Positions 50,887 through 60,513 are shown, numbered from the stretch's first letter. The stretch is 64,000 nucleotides of DNA from Butyricicoccus pullicaecorum (GCA_018366035.1 JAGZIW010000007.1:1-64000); one strand, 5' to 3'. The notes: a model not told the origin generated them from the sequence alone. Made by a program: numbers and translations.

Positions 50887-52557
50887 TTAGAACAGTCCTG
50901 TAATTTTACCGTTTTCGTCTATGTCGATAGAAAGCGCTGCTGGTTTCTTGGGCAACCCGGGCATTGTCATGATGGCGCCTGTCTCACATACAACAAATCC
51001 TGCGCCAGCAGACAGACGTGCTGTGCGAACCGTGATGGTGAAATCCTTCGGGCGACCGAGCAAGGAGGCATCATCAGACAGGGAATACTGTGTCTTTGCC
51101 ATACAAATCGGCAAATTTCCGTATCCCAACCCTGTGATGTTAGCAAGCTCCTTGTACGCCGCTGGAAGGATATTGACATCTGCTGCGCCATAGATTTTGG
51201 TCGCAATGGTTCGAATTTTCTCTACGAGCGGCTGTTCAAGCGAATAAATCGGCGCAAAATCAGCTGTATCCTCCTCTAACACCTCCAGCACTTCCTGCGC
51301 CAGTGCTGTGCCGCCGGCACCGCCCTTGGCAAACACTTCAGAAAGTGCCACACGTACTCCCTTCTGTTTACAATGTGCGCGAATGACATTCATTTCCTGC
51401 TCGGTATCTGTTGGGAATGCATTGATTGCCACCACAACCGGCACCCCGAACTTTTGAATGTTTTCGATGTGCGCATCTAGATTTACAATGCCGCGTTCCA
51501 ATGCAGCAGCATCTGGGTGATTGAGCTCTGTCTTTGCAACACCGCCATTATATTTCAGTGCCCGCACAGTTGCAACCAGCACAACACATTTCGGCTTCAG
51601 TCCGGCTGCACGACATTTAATGTCAAAAAATTTCTCTGCTCCCAAGTCTGCACCGAATCCCGCCTCCGTGATTGCAATATCCGCCAGCTTGAGCGCCATT
51701 TTTGTTGCCTGTACGCTGTTGCAGCCATGTGCAATATTGGCAAAGGGACCTCCGTGCATGAGGCACGGAGTCCCCTCCAATGTCTGCACGAGATTGGGTT
51801 TGATTGCATCTTTAAGCAGTGCGGTCATTGCACCATCTGCCCCCAGTTCCCGTGCGTACACAGGAGTGCCATCATAGCGATAGGCTACCAAAATATTTCC
51901 CAGGCGATGCTTCAAATCCAGAATATCCTGTGCAAGGCACAAAATGGCCATAACCTCTGATGCAACGGTAATCATGAAATGATCTTCACGCGGTACGCCG
52001 TTGGCTTTACCGCCGAGACCAATGGTGAGATTGCGCAGCGCACGATCATTCATGTCCAGCACGCGGGTAAATAAAATTCGACGCGGATCGATACCCAATT
52101 CATTTCCCTGCTGCAAATGATTGTCCAGCATTGCGCAGAGCAGGTTATTGGCTGCGGTAATAGCGTGCATATCACCCGTAAAGTGCAAATTGATATCCTC
52201 CATTGGTACAACCTGTGCATAGCCGCCGCCTGCTGCACCGCCTTTCACACCAAAAACCGGACCCAGAGATGGCTCTCGTAATGCAATCATTGCCTTTTTC
52301 CCAAGCTTTGCCATTGCCTGTCCCAATCCTACCGTTGTGGTTGTTTTACCCTCTCCCGCCGGTGTTGGGTTGATGGCGGTTACCAAAACCAGCTTACCGT
52401 CCGGCTGATCCTTCAACCGCTGCCATGTTTCAGACGAAAGCTTTGCCTTATACTTGCCATAAAGTTCCAGCTCATCAGACGCAATCCCCACTTTTTGTGC
52501 AATCTCAGTAATTGAATGCATCTGGCAATTCTGTGCGATTTCAATATCTGTCATCAT
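50887..52557 (-). CDS. fhs: Formate-tetrahydrofolate ligase
   Basis: A 556-residue ligase that makes 10-formyl-THF from formate, ATP and THF. The P-loop 'TPAGEGKTTTTVGLGQAM' (~65-82), 'REPSLGPVFGVKGGAAGGGY' and 'LMHGGPFANIAHGCNSV' are diagnostic. It supplies one-carbon units in purine synthesis and in acetogenic or glycine metabolism. The start is one of two adjacent ATG codons after GGAGG; I take 52557. It is a monocistronic gene. Confidence 0.97.
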   Translation of the reverse strand: MMTDIEIAQNCQMHSITEIAQKVGIASDELELYGKYKAKLSSETWQRLKDQPDGKLVLVTAINPTPAGEGKTTTTVGLGQAMAKLGKKAMIALREPSLGPVFGVKGGAAGGGYAQVVPMEDINLHFTGDMHAITAANNLLCAMLDNHLQQGNELGIDPRRILFTRVLDMNDRALRNLTIGLGGKANGVPREDHFMITVASEVMAILCLAQDILDLKHRLGNILVAYRYDGTPVYARELGADGAMTALLKDAIKPNLVQTLEGTPCLMHGGPFANIAHGCNSVQATKMALKLADIAITEAGFGADLGAEKFFDIKCRAAGLKPKCVVLVATVRALKYNGGVAKTELNHPDAAALERGIVNLDAHIENIQKFGVPVVVAINAFPTDTEQEMNVIRAHCKQKGVRVALSEVFAKGGAGGTALAQEVLEVLEEDTADFAPIYSLEQPLVEKIRTIATKIYGAADVNILPAAYKELANITGLGYGNLPICMAKTQYSLSDDASLLGRPKDFTITVRTARLSAGAGFVVCETGAIMTMPGLPKKPAALSIDIDENGKITGLF

Positions 52558-52696
52558 TGATATCCTCCATGTGTCCATGTATTATGGTGTCATCGTGCGC
52601 TTCAGGGAAAATGATCACTTATCGTTATTTTACCATAGAATTCATAAATTAAAAATAAATCCGGCATATTTTATTCTCGCTTTTCCACCGAAATTG

Positions 52697-52705
52697 TGTT
52701 ATGAT
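52697..52705 (+). promoter_or_regulatory. Possible extended -10 promoter of the rodA-type gene
   Basis: TGTTATGAT fits TGN-TATAAT at all but one position and lies 60 bases before the ATG at 52765. The -35 is not recognisable. The 207-base gap 52558-52764 is divergent with fhs; a - strand TAAAAT (around 52630) may serve fhs. Confidence 0.3.
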
Positions 52706-52764
52706 AAATTGCATACTTTTATGAATTCTATCAACAGCTTTATCTAAAAAAGGGAGGTCCTTTT

Positions 52765-53895
52765 ATGAATCCGCTGCGCTCCACTGCGCATTATTTCAAA
52801 AATACTGATTTGTATCTGCTGTTTCTGGCACTTTGCTGCTCTGCATACAGTCTAGTGCTTGTAAATTCTGCGACAGCAACCGACTCCCTGCATGATCGCT
52901 ATATGCTGATTCAGAGCATTGCAACCGGAATTGGATTTTTTGTCTTTATTATTATGTCCCTGATCGATTTGGAATCCATCAAGCGCTACTGGCATATTCT
53001 CTTAGTTTTTAACATCTTGTTCCAGTTATCCATGCTTTTCCTCGGTACTGACCATGGTGGTAACCGCAGCTGGATCGCTATCGGGTCTATCACCATTCAG
53101 CCCGGTGAAATCGGAAAAATTTTATTCATTGTCACCTTTGCTGCACACCTTATGTTAGTTTTTGAAGACATCAACCGTTGGCAAACGCTGCTCCAGCTTG
53201 GTCTGCACGTGATACTCCTCATCGGTGCGATCTTGATTGCCCAGCATGATGCCGGTGTTGCATTCAGCTATATCCCCATTGCCCTGACTATGATTTTTGC
53301 TGCCGGAATTTCCTATAAATGGGTATTCGGCGGACTGGTTTTCGGTCTTGCAGCGGTTCCAATCCTCTTTCAGTTTTTAAGCGGCTACCGACTCGCTCGT
53401 ATCCTTGTTTTGTTCGACCCCGCCATTGATAACCTGTACCAAGGCAAAGACTATTATCATCAAACAGCACAAAGTAAAATTGCCATCGGTGCAGGACAAT
53501 TCAGCGGTGCGGGCTATATGCAGGGCTTACAGACTCAATATGGCAAAGTCCCTGTCAATCGTTCCGACTTCATTTATACTGTTGCAGGAGAAGAATTCGG
53601 ATTTATTGGCGCCATGCTTGTCATCATACTGCTTTCTCTGCTGGTACTGCGTCTATTTTATGTCAGCTTTCGTGCAGGCTCCACCTTCTCTACGCTTTTA
53701 ACAGTGGGCATTGCTGGTATGTTCATGTTCCAGTCATTTCAGAATATCTTGATGTGCCTTGGCATGTTTCCTGTCGTTGGTATTACACTGCCCCTGTTTT
53801 CCTATGGTGGTACTTCGGTCGTTACGATGTATGCCGCGCTTGGCGTTGCGGCCGGTGTACGTATGCGCGCAAAACCCAGTTGGCTGCAAAAATGA
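52765..53895 (+). CDS. rodA: SEDS-family glycosyltransferase, RodA type
   Basis: A 376-residue membrane protein with about ten transmembrane helices. SEDS hallmarks are 'DHGGNRSWIAIGSITIQPGE', 'IAIGAGQFSGAGYMQGLQTQ', 'RSDFIYTVAGEEFGFIGAML' and 'GITLPLFSYGGTSVVTMYAA'. These proteins polymerise peptidoglycan glycan strands with a class B PBP. RodA is favoured over FtsW/SpoVE because of the length and loops, but I cannot exclude the others. No PBP gene is adjacent. The Shine-Dalgarno is GGGAGG. Confidence 0.87.
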   Translation: MNPLRSTAHYFKNTDLYLLFLALCCSAYSLVLVNSATATDSLHDRYMLIQSIATGIGFFVFIIMSLIDLESIKRYWHILLVFNILFQLSMLFLGTDHGGNRSWIAIGSITIQPGEIGKILFIVTFAAHLMLVFEDINRWQTLLQLGLHVILLIGAILIAQHDAGVAFSYIPIALTMIFAAGISYKWVFGGLVFGLAAVPILFQFLSGYRLARILVLFDPAIDNLYQGKDYYHQTAQSKIAIGAGQFSGAGYMQGLQTQYGKVPVNRSDFIYTVAGEEFGFIGAMLVIILLSLLVLRLFYVSFRAGSTFSTLLTVGIAGMFMFQSFQNILMCLGMFPVVGITLPLFSYGGTSVVTMYAALGVAAGVRMRAKPSWLQK

Positions 53896-53947
53896 CCCCA
53901 ACTGTACATCGTATCAAATTTCCGCAGCACCCTCAGCAATCCAAACA

Positions 53948-53990
53948 AAAGAGCGAGCCATCTGTAATTACACAGACAGCTCGCTCTTTT
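53948..53990. terminator. Bidirectional terminator between rodA and ribF
   Basis: gagcgagc (53951-53958) / gctcgctc (53979-53986) with an inner ctgt/acag pairing; A- and T-runs flank both sides. The ribF stop lies inside the hairpin. It serves both convergent units. Confidence 0.85.
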
Positions 53991-54906
53991 CACATTTTAC
54001 ATGTTCCCGTGCGAAAAAATCACGGGTCTGCTGTACATTCTCCTCAATTGCAGCATGCAGTGCTTCCACACTGTCAAATGTTTTTTCCGGTCGTAAAAAC
54101 CGATGCAACTCCACATGAATCAGTTTTCCGTACAGATCTCCTGAAAAATCCAGTAAATGCGGCTCAATCGTTGGGGCACCTGCATCGACAAAAGTTGGTT
54201 TCACACCAATATTTGTTGCTGCCAAATATTGCTGATCTCCTACCCAAACTCTGGAGGCATAGACACCAAACGGCGGCAATGCCATTTCTGGCGGAAGCGG
54301 TAAATTCACCGTTGGCACCCCATAGGTGCGTCCGACCTTACGCCCATGCGCGACAACCCCTGTAATCGTATAGGGGTGCCCCAAAAACTCTGACACGCGC
54401 TCCATATCTCCAAGAGAAATAAGCTGCCGAATATAAGTGGAAGACACCACGATACCACCAATTTTAACATCGGGGATACAGTCATAGCCAACTCCAACCT
54501 TTGCACATTCCTCTGCCATTCCCTCCGGCGTACCACGTCCCATATAACCAAAGCGGTTATTGTGCCCAGAGATAATATATTTTGCATGAAATTTTCCGAT
54601 CAGCAGCTCGTGGATAAAGTCACGCCAATCCATTGTGCGCAGTTCATCGAAATGCCCGAAAATAACCTCGTCTACGCCGCCGCGCTGCTTGATTTCATCT
54701 TGACGGTACGCATCTGCGGTCAATAGCGGAACCTGTTGACCGGTAACAATTGAAGATGGATGCTTATCAAAGGTAAACACCGCTGAAATTCCCCCGATTT
54801 CCTGCGCGCGCTGTACAGCACGCTGCATCAGAGCACGGTGTCCCATGTGCACGCCGTCAAAATATCCAAGCGCAATTGCACGCGTTTTTTGATGCTGTGA
54901 TATCAT
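53968..54906 (-). CDS. ribF: Bifunctional riboflavin kinase/FAD synthetase
   Basis: A 312-residue RibF: an N-terminal FMN adenylyltransferase domain ('LGYFDGVHMGHRALM', 'FTFDKHP', 'VVSSTYIRQLISLGDME') and a C-terminal flavokinase domain ('VVAHGRKVGRTYGVPTVNL'). It converts riboflavin to FMN and FAD. Last gene of the rimP-ribF operon, 37 bases after truB. No FMN riboswitch is seen. Confidence 0.97.
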   Translation of the reverse strand: MISQHQKTRAIALGYFDGVHMGHRALMQRAVQRAQEIGGISAVFTFDKHPSSIVTGQQVPLLTADAYRQDEIKQRGGVDEVIFGHFDELRTMDWRDFIHELLIGKFHAKYIISGHNNRFGYMGRGTPEGMAEECAKVGVGYDCIPDVKIGGIVVSSTYIRQLISLGDMERVSEFLGHPYTITGVVAHGRKVGRTYGVPTVNLPLPPEMALPPFGVYASRVWVGDQQYLAATNIGVKPTFVDAGAPTIEPHLLDFSGDLYGKLIHVELHRFLRPEKTFDSVEALHAAIEENVQQTRDFFAREHVKCEKSELSV

Positions 54907-54943
54907 CTGGAACCTCCAGTCGAAGCCGTTTGCTTCCTGTTAT

Positions 54944-55855
54944 TTATCTGAAATTTTTATGGACAAACAGCCCACTTCCGCCTTTGTCCAGCTGGTCAAT
55001 ACGCCCCAGCATACAAAATACACCGTTGTAGTAAACTCGACACAGCGTCTTGGGTGCAAACCCCGCCAGCCCACTTGTTTGACGGTCAAATACCGTTGCA
55101 CCGCGCAGTGCCCGCTCATTTCCCTCGTCGTTGATGGTAACAGCCGGATATGCAGTAAATAGGGTATCCGTTGGCAGGAACAGCCTGTCCAACGTGCCCG
55201 CATCTCGTGCCGCCTCAATCATTTCAAAAGACAAAGCCCCTTCCAGTGTATATACGCCAGAGCGAATACGTGTCAGCGCGTGCATGGCAGCATAGGTTCC
55301 CAAGCGCTCACCCAAGTCATGTACGATTGTGCGTACATACGTTCCCTTTGAGCATACGATGCGCAGAGTTCCCTGCTGTGTCTGTTCATCAAAGTCACAA
55401 AGCGCAATCTCCAAAATCGTAATCGCACGCGCTGGACGCTCTACAGTTTTTCCCTTGCGTGCCAGATCATAGAGCTTGTGCCCACCAATTTTCACCGCAG
55501 AGTACATGGGCGGAATCTGCTGCTGCTCCCCCAGAAAGCTTTCTAAAACTGCTTTGACCTGTTCGGCCCGCACACGCTTTTCGGACTGCGCTGTAATGTT
55601 TCCTGTGGTATCCTGCGTATCAGTTGCAGCCCCAAGTGTAAAGCCTGCAAGATATTCCTTGTCCTGCGCTGCTGCATAATCTGCTGCCTTCGTTGCGCCC
55701 CCTACAAAGATGGGCAGTACGCCGGTTGCCATTGGATCCAGCGTACCACCATGTCCAATCTTTCGGGTGCGTAAAATACCACGCAGCTTTGCCACAACAT
55801 CATGTGAGGTAAAATCCGGCGGTTTATTAAAAATCAAAATACCGCTTGTTTCCAT
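54944..55855 (-). CDS. truB: TruB tRNA pseudouridine-55 synthase
   Basis: A 303-residue pseudouridine synthase. The catalytic aspartate is D40 in 'KIGHGGTLDPMATGVLP'; 'VDRPARAI'-like and 'CSKGTYVRTIVHDLGERLG' motifs are present. It modifies U55 in the T-loop of tRNAs. It starts directly after the nrnA stop (adjacent codons), in the usual truB-ribF order. Confidence 0.97.
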   Translation of the reverse strand: METSGILIFNKPPDFTSHDVVAKLRGILRTRKIGHGGTLDPMATGVLPIFVGGATKAADYAAAQDKEYLAGFTLGAATDTQDTTGNITAQSEKRVRAEQVKAVLESFLGEQQQIPPMYSAVKIGGHKLYDLARKGKTVERPARAITILEIALCDFDEQTQQGTLRIVCSKGTYVRTIVHDLGERLGTYAAMHALTRIRSGVYTLEGALSFEMIEAARDAGTLDRLFLPTDTLFTAYPAVTINDEGNERALRGATVFDRQTSGLAGFAPKTLCRVYYNGVFCMLGRIDQLDKGGSGLFVHKNFR

Positions 55856-56821
55856 TCAGACAAGCTCACTTTCTGCGTAGACCTGCTCTGTGGCTTCCAA
55901 AATCCTCGCGCATGCCTCGTCTGCTTCACAGGACAGCGTTGCACCTGCCGCACGCAGATGCCCGCCGCCGCCACACCTTGCACAAATTGCAGAGGCATCG
56001 ATTTCCTTGGTCGTGCGTACAGAAACCTTACAGGTCAAGTCCTTGTTTTCGGTAATGGTAATGCCCACCTGTACTCCCTCAATCTGGCGGGTCAGGGAAG
56101 CGATAGAATCCAAATCGTCCATATCCGCTCCTGTATGGTCAATATCATGTCGCCGGATCACAACGAGTGCAATCTTGCCCTCCCGCAAAAACTGCATGGT
56201 ATCAAACACGATGCGCTCCATCTGGAAACGTGCCCAGCTTTTCACCTCAAACAATCTGCGGTTCAGCTCTCCGCCATCGACACCAGCCTCCAGACACCGT
56301 GCAGCCGCACGCAGCGTGTGCGGTGTCGTATTGGAATACCGGAAGCAGCCTGTGTCTGTCGAGAGTGCTACATAGAGACAGGTCGCAATCTCCTTGTCGA
56401 GTACAACCTGCATCGCATCAAGAATATCCAAAACCACCTCACCATTTGCGCCGGCGGTTTCTCGCACCACGCGTACCGGTGCCTCCATCGCATTCGAACG
56501 GTGGTGATCGATGACAATATCAATTCTGTCCTGATATGCTTTGGCGTTGTCTGTCAACAGACTATAATCGGCAATATCGGTTGTCACAACACACGCCGGC
56601 GTAAATCCTTCCGGCGCATAGCACGGCTCGATCAGCTGCTGATACCTTGCCGTCAAATCCGGATTCGGGAGAATATAGGCTGTCTTGCCCAGCTGCCGCA
56701 AGCCGCGGCACAAAGCACCTGCACAGCCTGTGGTATCCCCATCAGGACGACGATGTGACAAAATCAGAATGTTGTCTGCTGCCAGAAGTGTCTGTGCTGC
56801 ACGCGCAATCATTTCACTCAT
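55856..56821 (-). CDS. nrnA: NrnA-type DHH phosphoesterase
   Basis: A 321-residue DHH/DHHA1 protein: 'SHRRPDGDTTGCAGAL' (motif I, with HRRPDGD in place of the more usual HxxPDxD), 'VIDHHRSNA' (DHH) and 'RCGGGGHLRAAGA' (DHHA1). NrnA degrades nanoRNA and dephosphorylates pAp. It overlaps rbfA by 4 bases, the usual rbfA-nrnA-truB arrangement. Confidence 0.93.
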   Translation of the reverse strand: MSEMIARAAQTLLAADNILILSHRRPDGDTTGCAGALCRGLRQLGKTAYILPNPDLTARYQQLIEPCYAPEGFTPACVVTTDIADYSLLTDNAKAYQDRIDIVIDHHRSNAMEAPVRVVRETAGANGEVVLDILDAMQVVLDKEIATCLYVALSTDTGCFRYSNTTPHTLRAAARCLEAGVDGGELNRRLFEVKSWARFQMERIVFDTMQFLREGKIALVVIRRHDIDHTGADMDDLDSIASLTRQIEGVQVGITITENKDLTCKVSVRTTKEIDASAICARCGGGGHLRAAGATLSCEADEACARILEATEQVYAESELV

Positions 56822-57195
56822 TCATCATTCTCCTCTGTGCCCATCTTACCTTCCCGCTCGAGCTGGTTAATTACATCATTGATGTGCGCACCGCTCTCAA
56901 TCGAATGGTCCAACGTAAAGACAAGCTCTGGCGCATAACGCAGCTGCACGGCATGTCCTACCTCGCGGCGCAGCCACCCTGCCGCAGATTTCAGCCCCTT
57001 CATAACCTCTGCCGCCTGTGTGTCAGGCCCCATGACTGAGATATAAACCTTTGCATATCGCAGGTCATTGGTCACCTCACAATGCGTGACCGAAACAAAG
57101 GCATCGGAAACACGCGGATCTTTGACCGAACGGATTGCCTCTGCCAGCGCACGCCCAACCATCTCTGAAATACGGTCAATACGATTATTTGCCAT
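56818..57195 (-). CDS. rbfA: RbfA ribosome-binding factor A
   Basis: A 125-residue KH-fold protein needed for 30S maturation: 'ALAEAIRSVKDPRVSDAFVS' and 'DLRYAKVYISVMG' are typical. Standard length. It lies 139 bases after infB, with a GC-rich hairpin in the gap; it overlaps nrnA by 4 bases. Confidence 0.96.
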   Translation of the reverse strand: MANNRIDRISEMVGRALAEAIRSVKDPRVSDAFVSVTHCEVTNDLRYAKVYISVMGPDTQAAEVMKGLKSAAGWLRREVGHAVQLRYAPELVFTLDHSIESGAHINDVINQLEREGKMGTEENDE

Positions 57196-57225
57196 AATTT
57201 ACGATTCCCTCCTTTGGGATAATCG

Positions 57226-57256
57226 CACAGGGGCGGGCGATTTGCCCGCCCCTGTG
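57226..57256 (-). other. GC-rich hairpin between infB and rbfA
   Basis: A perfect 13-bp stem cacaggggcgggc (57226-57238) / gcccgcccctgtg (57244-57256) with a 5-base loop, ending 30 bases before rbfA on the - strand. No T-run follows, so a processing, stability or partial termination site is more likely than a full terminator. A second smaller stem GAGCG/CGCTC lies at 57304-57322. Confidence 0.6.
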
Positions 57257-57334
57257 TTTCTGTTCGTGATATAACCACTTACATGCGTGGTATCTGGGGT
57301 ATCGAGCGCTATCAAACCGCTCGCTATTATATTG

Positions 57335-59722
57335 TTATTGTTTGATTTCTTCCATCACAAAGGCTTCAAATACGTCGCCTTCCTTGATATCATTAAAGTT
57401 TTCGAAGCCACAGCCGCACTCATAGCCCGATGCGACTTCCTTGACATCATCTTTAAAACGCTTGAGTGAGGACAGAATCCCCTCATGAATGACAATGCCA
57501 TCACGCACAATACGAACCTGTGCAGAACGCTGAATCTTACCGTCCTGAACATAGCAGCCAGCAATCGTACCCACACCGGAAACGCGGAAGGTGGTGCGCA
57601 CCTCTGCATGTCCCAGAACCGCTTCGCGGAACTTTGGTGCCAGCATGCCCTTCATTGCCTGCTCCATTTCCTCAATGCAGTCATAGATAATACGGTACAT
57701 ACGCATATCCACACCCTGTGCCGCCGCCGACTCGGTTGCTACACGGTCAGGACGCACATTGAATCCCACGATGATTGCACCGGAAGCCGCTGCCAACATG
57801 ACATCTGATTCATTGATTGCACCAACTGCGCTGTGGATCACGCGGACACGAACTTCCTCATTGGACAGCTTTTCAAGGGACGCACGCAGCGCCTCGGCAG
57901 AACCTTGTACGTCTGCCTTGACGATGATGCCCAGTTCCTTCATTTCGCCCTCCTGAATGGAAGCAAACAGGTTATCCAACGTAACCTTGTGGAAGTTTTT
58001 GTTGCGTTCGTCCTTTTCCTTTTGCTTGCGCTGTTCCACCAGTTCGCGTGCCATACGCTCGTCATCAACTGCATAGAAGATATCGCCGGCGCCCGGGACC
58101 TCTCCCAAACCGATAATTTCAACCGGTACAGAAGGTCCGGCTGTCTGAATTTTTCTTCCGTCATCATCGGTCATCGCACGCACACGACCGACTGCGGTGC
58201 CTGCAACCACAACGTCACCTGTATGCAGGGTACCATTCTGCACCAGAATGGTTGCCACCGGACCTCTGCCCTTGTCGAGCTTTGCCTCGATGACAGTACC
58301 CTTTGCCTGACGATTCGGATTTGCCTTCAGGTCAGCAACCTCTGCCGTCAGCAGAACCATTTCGAGCAGATTTTCGATACCCTGACCGAACTTCGCCGAA
58401 ATATTGCAGACGATGGTTTCACCGCCCCATTCCTCTGGTACCAGTTCGTACTCGGTCAGCTGCTGAAGGACACGGTCTGGGTTCGCACTTTCCTTATCCA
58501 TCTTATTGACAGCCACAATAATCGGCACATTGGCTGCTTTCGCATGGTTGATTGCCTCAATGGTCTGCGGCATAATACCATCATCAGCCGCAACGACCAG
58601 AATTGCAATATCCGTAACCTGTGCACCGCGCGCACGCATAGAAGTAAATGCGGCATGACCCGGGGTATCGAGGAAGGTGATTGGCTTGCCATCGACCTCA
58701 ACGCGATATGCGCCGATATGCTGAGTGATACCGCCAGCCTCGCCCGCAGTCACCTTTGTCTTGCGGATTGCGTCAAGCAGAGAGGTCTTACCATGGTCAA
58801 CGTGACCCATTACCACAACAACCGGATCGCGCGGTACGAGCTCTTCTTCCTTATCCTCATGCTCATCAAAGAGGCGCTCCTCAATGGTGACATGCACTTC
58901 CTTCTCTACCTTTGCGCCAAGTTCCTCTGCAACCAGTGCTGCTGTATCAAAGTCAATGGTCTCTGATACGGAAGCCATGACACCCAGCTTCATCAGCTCC
59001 TTGATGATATCCGCCGCTGTACGCTTCATGCGCTGTGCAAACTCGCCAACATTGATTTCGTCCGGAATGGAAACCTTGAGCTGTACCTTTTTGGCGGCTG
59101 CCTGCTGCTGCTGACGCTGCAAACGGCGCATTTTTTCCTGCTCCTCTTGGCGGCGCTTGCCAGAAGCCTGCTGCTTTGCACGCTGGTCGGACTTCTTGGT
59201 AAGCTTCTGCTTCTTCTGGCTGGAAGATGACATACGCTCTGCTTTTTCCGATACCAAAGAGTCAATGCGCTCGTCATATTTATCCAGATTGACGTCGCCG
59301 CCAGTACGCGTATCAATACGGTGCACCTGCTTGACACGGCTGTGCTGCTGCACCTGCTTTTCTTCCTTGCGCTCTGCCGGTTTTTGCTCTGTCTGTACAG
59401 CGCCTGCTGCCTGCTGTGGCTTTGCCGCCTTTGCTTCAGACTGCTTTTGTGTTTCCTGCCGCTGCGCTGCCGCCTGCTGACGGGATTCTGTCAGCTTTTT
59501 GCTGCGGATCTGCTGCTGGCTCTGCAAGGTCTCCTCCAACGCTTCCACCTGATTATCCTGCGTCATAACCTCAAAAATTAAACTCAGTTCATGCTCGTCT
59601 AACACCTGCATATGATTTTTCGGTGCCTTTGCATACTGGGTCAAAATATCTGTAATTTCCTTATTTCCTACACCAAAGTCCTTTGCGACTTCGTGAACAC
59701 GATACTTATTCTCTAATGCCAT
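57335..59722 (-). CDS. infB: Translation initiation factor IF-2
   Basis: A protein of about 795 residues: the N-terminal IF2_N helix domain ('YRVHEVAKDFGVGNKEIT'), a Gln/Lys/Ala-rich linker (~60-210), a second IF2_N, the GTPase domain (G1 'GHVDHGKT' at 306-313, 'DTPGH', 'NKMD') and the fMet-tRNA-binding C-terminus. Of two close ATGs the second (59722) is better spaced from GGAGG. Two mini-hairpins precede it. Confidence 0.97.
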   Translation of the reverse strand: MALENKYRVHEVAKDFGVGNKEITDILTQYAKAPKNHMQVLDEHELSLIFEVMTQDNQVEALEETLQSQQQIRSKKLTESRQQAAAQRQETQKQSEAKAAKPQQAAGAVQTEQKPAERKEEKQVQQHSRVKQVHRIDTRTGGDVNLDKYDERIDSLVSEKAERMSSSSQKKQKLTKKSDQRAKQQASGKRRQEEQEKMRRLQRQQQQAAAKKVQLKVSIPDEINVGEFAQRMKRTAADIIKELMKLGVMASVSETIDFDTAALVAEELGAKVEKEVHVTIEERLFDEHEDKEEELVPRDPVVVVMGHVDHGKTSLLDAIRKTKVTAGEAGGITQHIGAYRVEVDGKPITFLDTPGHAAFTSMRARGAQVTDIAILVVAADDGIMPQTIEAINHAKAANVPIIVAVNKMDKESANPDRVLQQLTEYELVPEEWGGETIVCNISAKFGQGIENLLEMVLLTAEVADLKANPNRQAKGTVIEAKLDKGRGPVATILVQNGTLHTGDVVVAGTAVGRVRAMTDDDGRKIQTAGPSVPVEIIGLGEVPGAGDIFYAVDDERMARELVEQRKQKEKDERNKNFHKVTLDNLFASIQEGEMKELGIIVKADVQGSAEALRASLEKLSNEEVRVRVIHSAVGAINESDVMLAAASGAIIVGFNVRPDRVATESAAAQGVDMRMYRIIYDCIEEMEQAMKGMLAPKFREAVLGHAEVRTTFRVSGVGTIAGCYVQDGKIQRSAQVRIVRDGIVIHEGILSSLKRFKDDVKEVASGYECGCGFENFNDIKEGDVFEAFVMEEIKQ

Positions 59723-59748
59723 TAGCATTCACCTCCATAAGAATTTCC

Positions 59749-59772
59749 GCAGGCGGCACATACCGCAAGCGG
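59749..59772 (-). repeat. Twin mini-hairpins in the infB leader
   Basis: Two copies of a 10-base palindrome, ccgcaggcgg (59749-59758) and ccgcaagcgg (59763-59772), 4 bases apart, lie 27 bases upstream of infB. Each can form a 4-bp GC stem. Meaning unknown; possibly translation control. Confidence 0.55.
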
Positions 59773-59824
59773 TTTGGAAGGGTGCCCTATCCTAAAATAC
59801 GGCGTCATCTATGCAAACGCGGAA

Positions 59825-60226
59825 CTATCCGCGGGACTTTTTGTCCTTTTTGAGTCCTTTTCGGCTGTCAATGTGTGATTTCTTTTCGCTCACACGCTTT
59901 GCCGCCTGTGCATTCTCCGGCGAAAACTCTGACAGCTTTTTGGCGGCTGCCTCTGCCATGCCGACATCGTGCATGGCACACACCGCGCAGCCTGCAAAGC
60001 CGACCGCCTTTCCAAGTGTCTGTTTGTCACAGGGAACCTGAAATACAGGCACGCGGGCATCATGCCGCATGACTTTGCGTTTTGTTGCTTCTCCTGCGTC
60101 CTGCGCAAGAAAAATTGCGCGGGCGCGTCCAGCCGTGACCGCCTCCGCGGTCAATGCCTCTCCTACCGAAAGCTTTCCCGCACGGCGAGCCAGACCAATC
60201 AGTCCAAGCAGCGATTCAATCTGCAT
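59825..60226 (-). CDS. ylxQ: YlxQ-type L7Ae family RNA-binding protein
   Basis: A 133-residue protein with the L7Ae/L30e fold: 'LGLIGLARRAGKLSVGEALT' and 'IFLAQDAGEATKRKV'. A lysine/arginine-rich C-terminal tail follows. YlxQ proteins probably bind kink-turn RNA. Start 60226 is chosen for GGAGG 9 bases upstream; a longer in-frame reading would lie wholly over ylxR. It overlaps ylxR by 11 bases. Confidence 0.9.
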   Translation of the reverse strand: MQIESLLGLIGLARRAGKLSVGEALTAEAVTAGRARAIFLAQDAGEATKRKVMRHDARVPVFQVPCDKQTLGKAVGFAGCAVCAMHDVGMAEAAAKKLSEFSPENAQAAKRVSEKKSHIDSRKGLKKDKKSRG

Positions 60227-60494
60227 TTGTTTCTTCCTCCATGCGCGCTTCCAGCGCATCATAAACAGCCTCCGGTACCTCGCAGGAAAATGCACGCTCC
60301 AACGCACGTGATTTGCGTGCTTTCTTGAGGCAGTCCGGATTCGGGCATAGGTATGCACCGCGTCCCTGTGCACGCCCCTTAAAGTCAAGCGTAATTTCTC
60401 CCTGCGGCGAGCGCACTGCGCGAATGAGTTCACGCTTCGGGTGCATGGTACGGCAGCCCAAGCACTGCCGCATGGGGATCTTTTTTTGCTGCAT
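60216..60494 (-). CDS. ylxR: YlxR/RnpM RNA-binding protein
   Basis: A 92-residue DUF448 protein: 'PMRQCLGCRTMHPKRELIRA' and 'GRGAYLCPNPDCLKKARKS' are the signature. The homologue RnpM of B. subtilis binds and modulates RNase P. Start 60494 follows GGGGGA; the longer reading from 60551 overlaps nusA. Lies between nusA and ylxQ as in most Firmicutes. Confidence 0.93.
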   Translation of the reverse strand: MQQKKIPMRQCLGCRTMHPKRELIRAVRSPQGEITLDFKGRAQGRGAYLCPNPDCLKKARKSRALERAFSCEVPEAVYDALEARMEEETNAD

Positions 60495-60513
60495 GGTCTG
60501 TCCCCCTTGCCTT

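Noticed and set aside
57833..58966. 377-residue open frame antisense to infB
   Set aside because: Overlaps the highly conserved IF-2 G-domain; a shadow frame without a recognisable protein signature.
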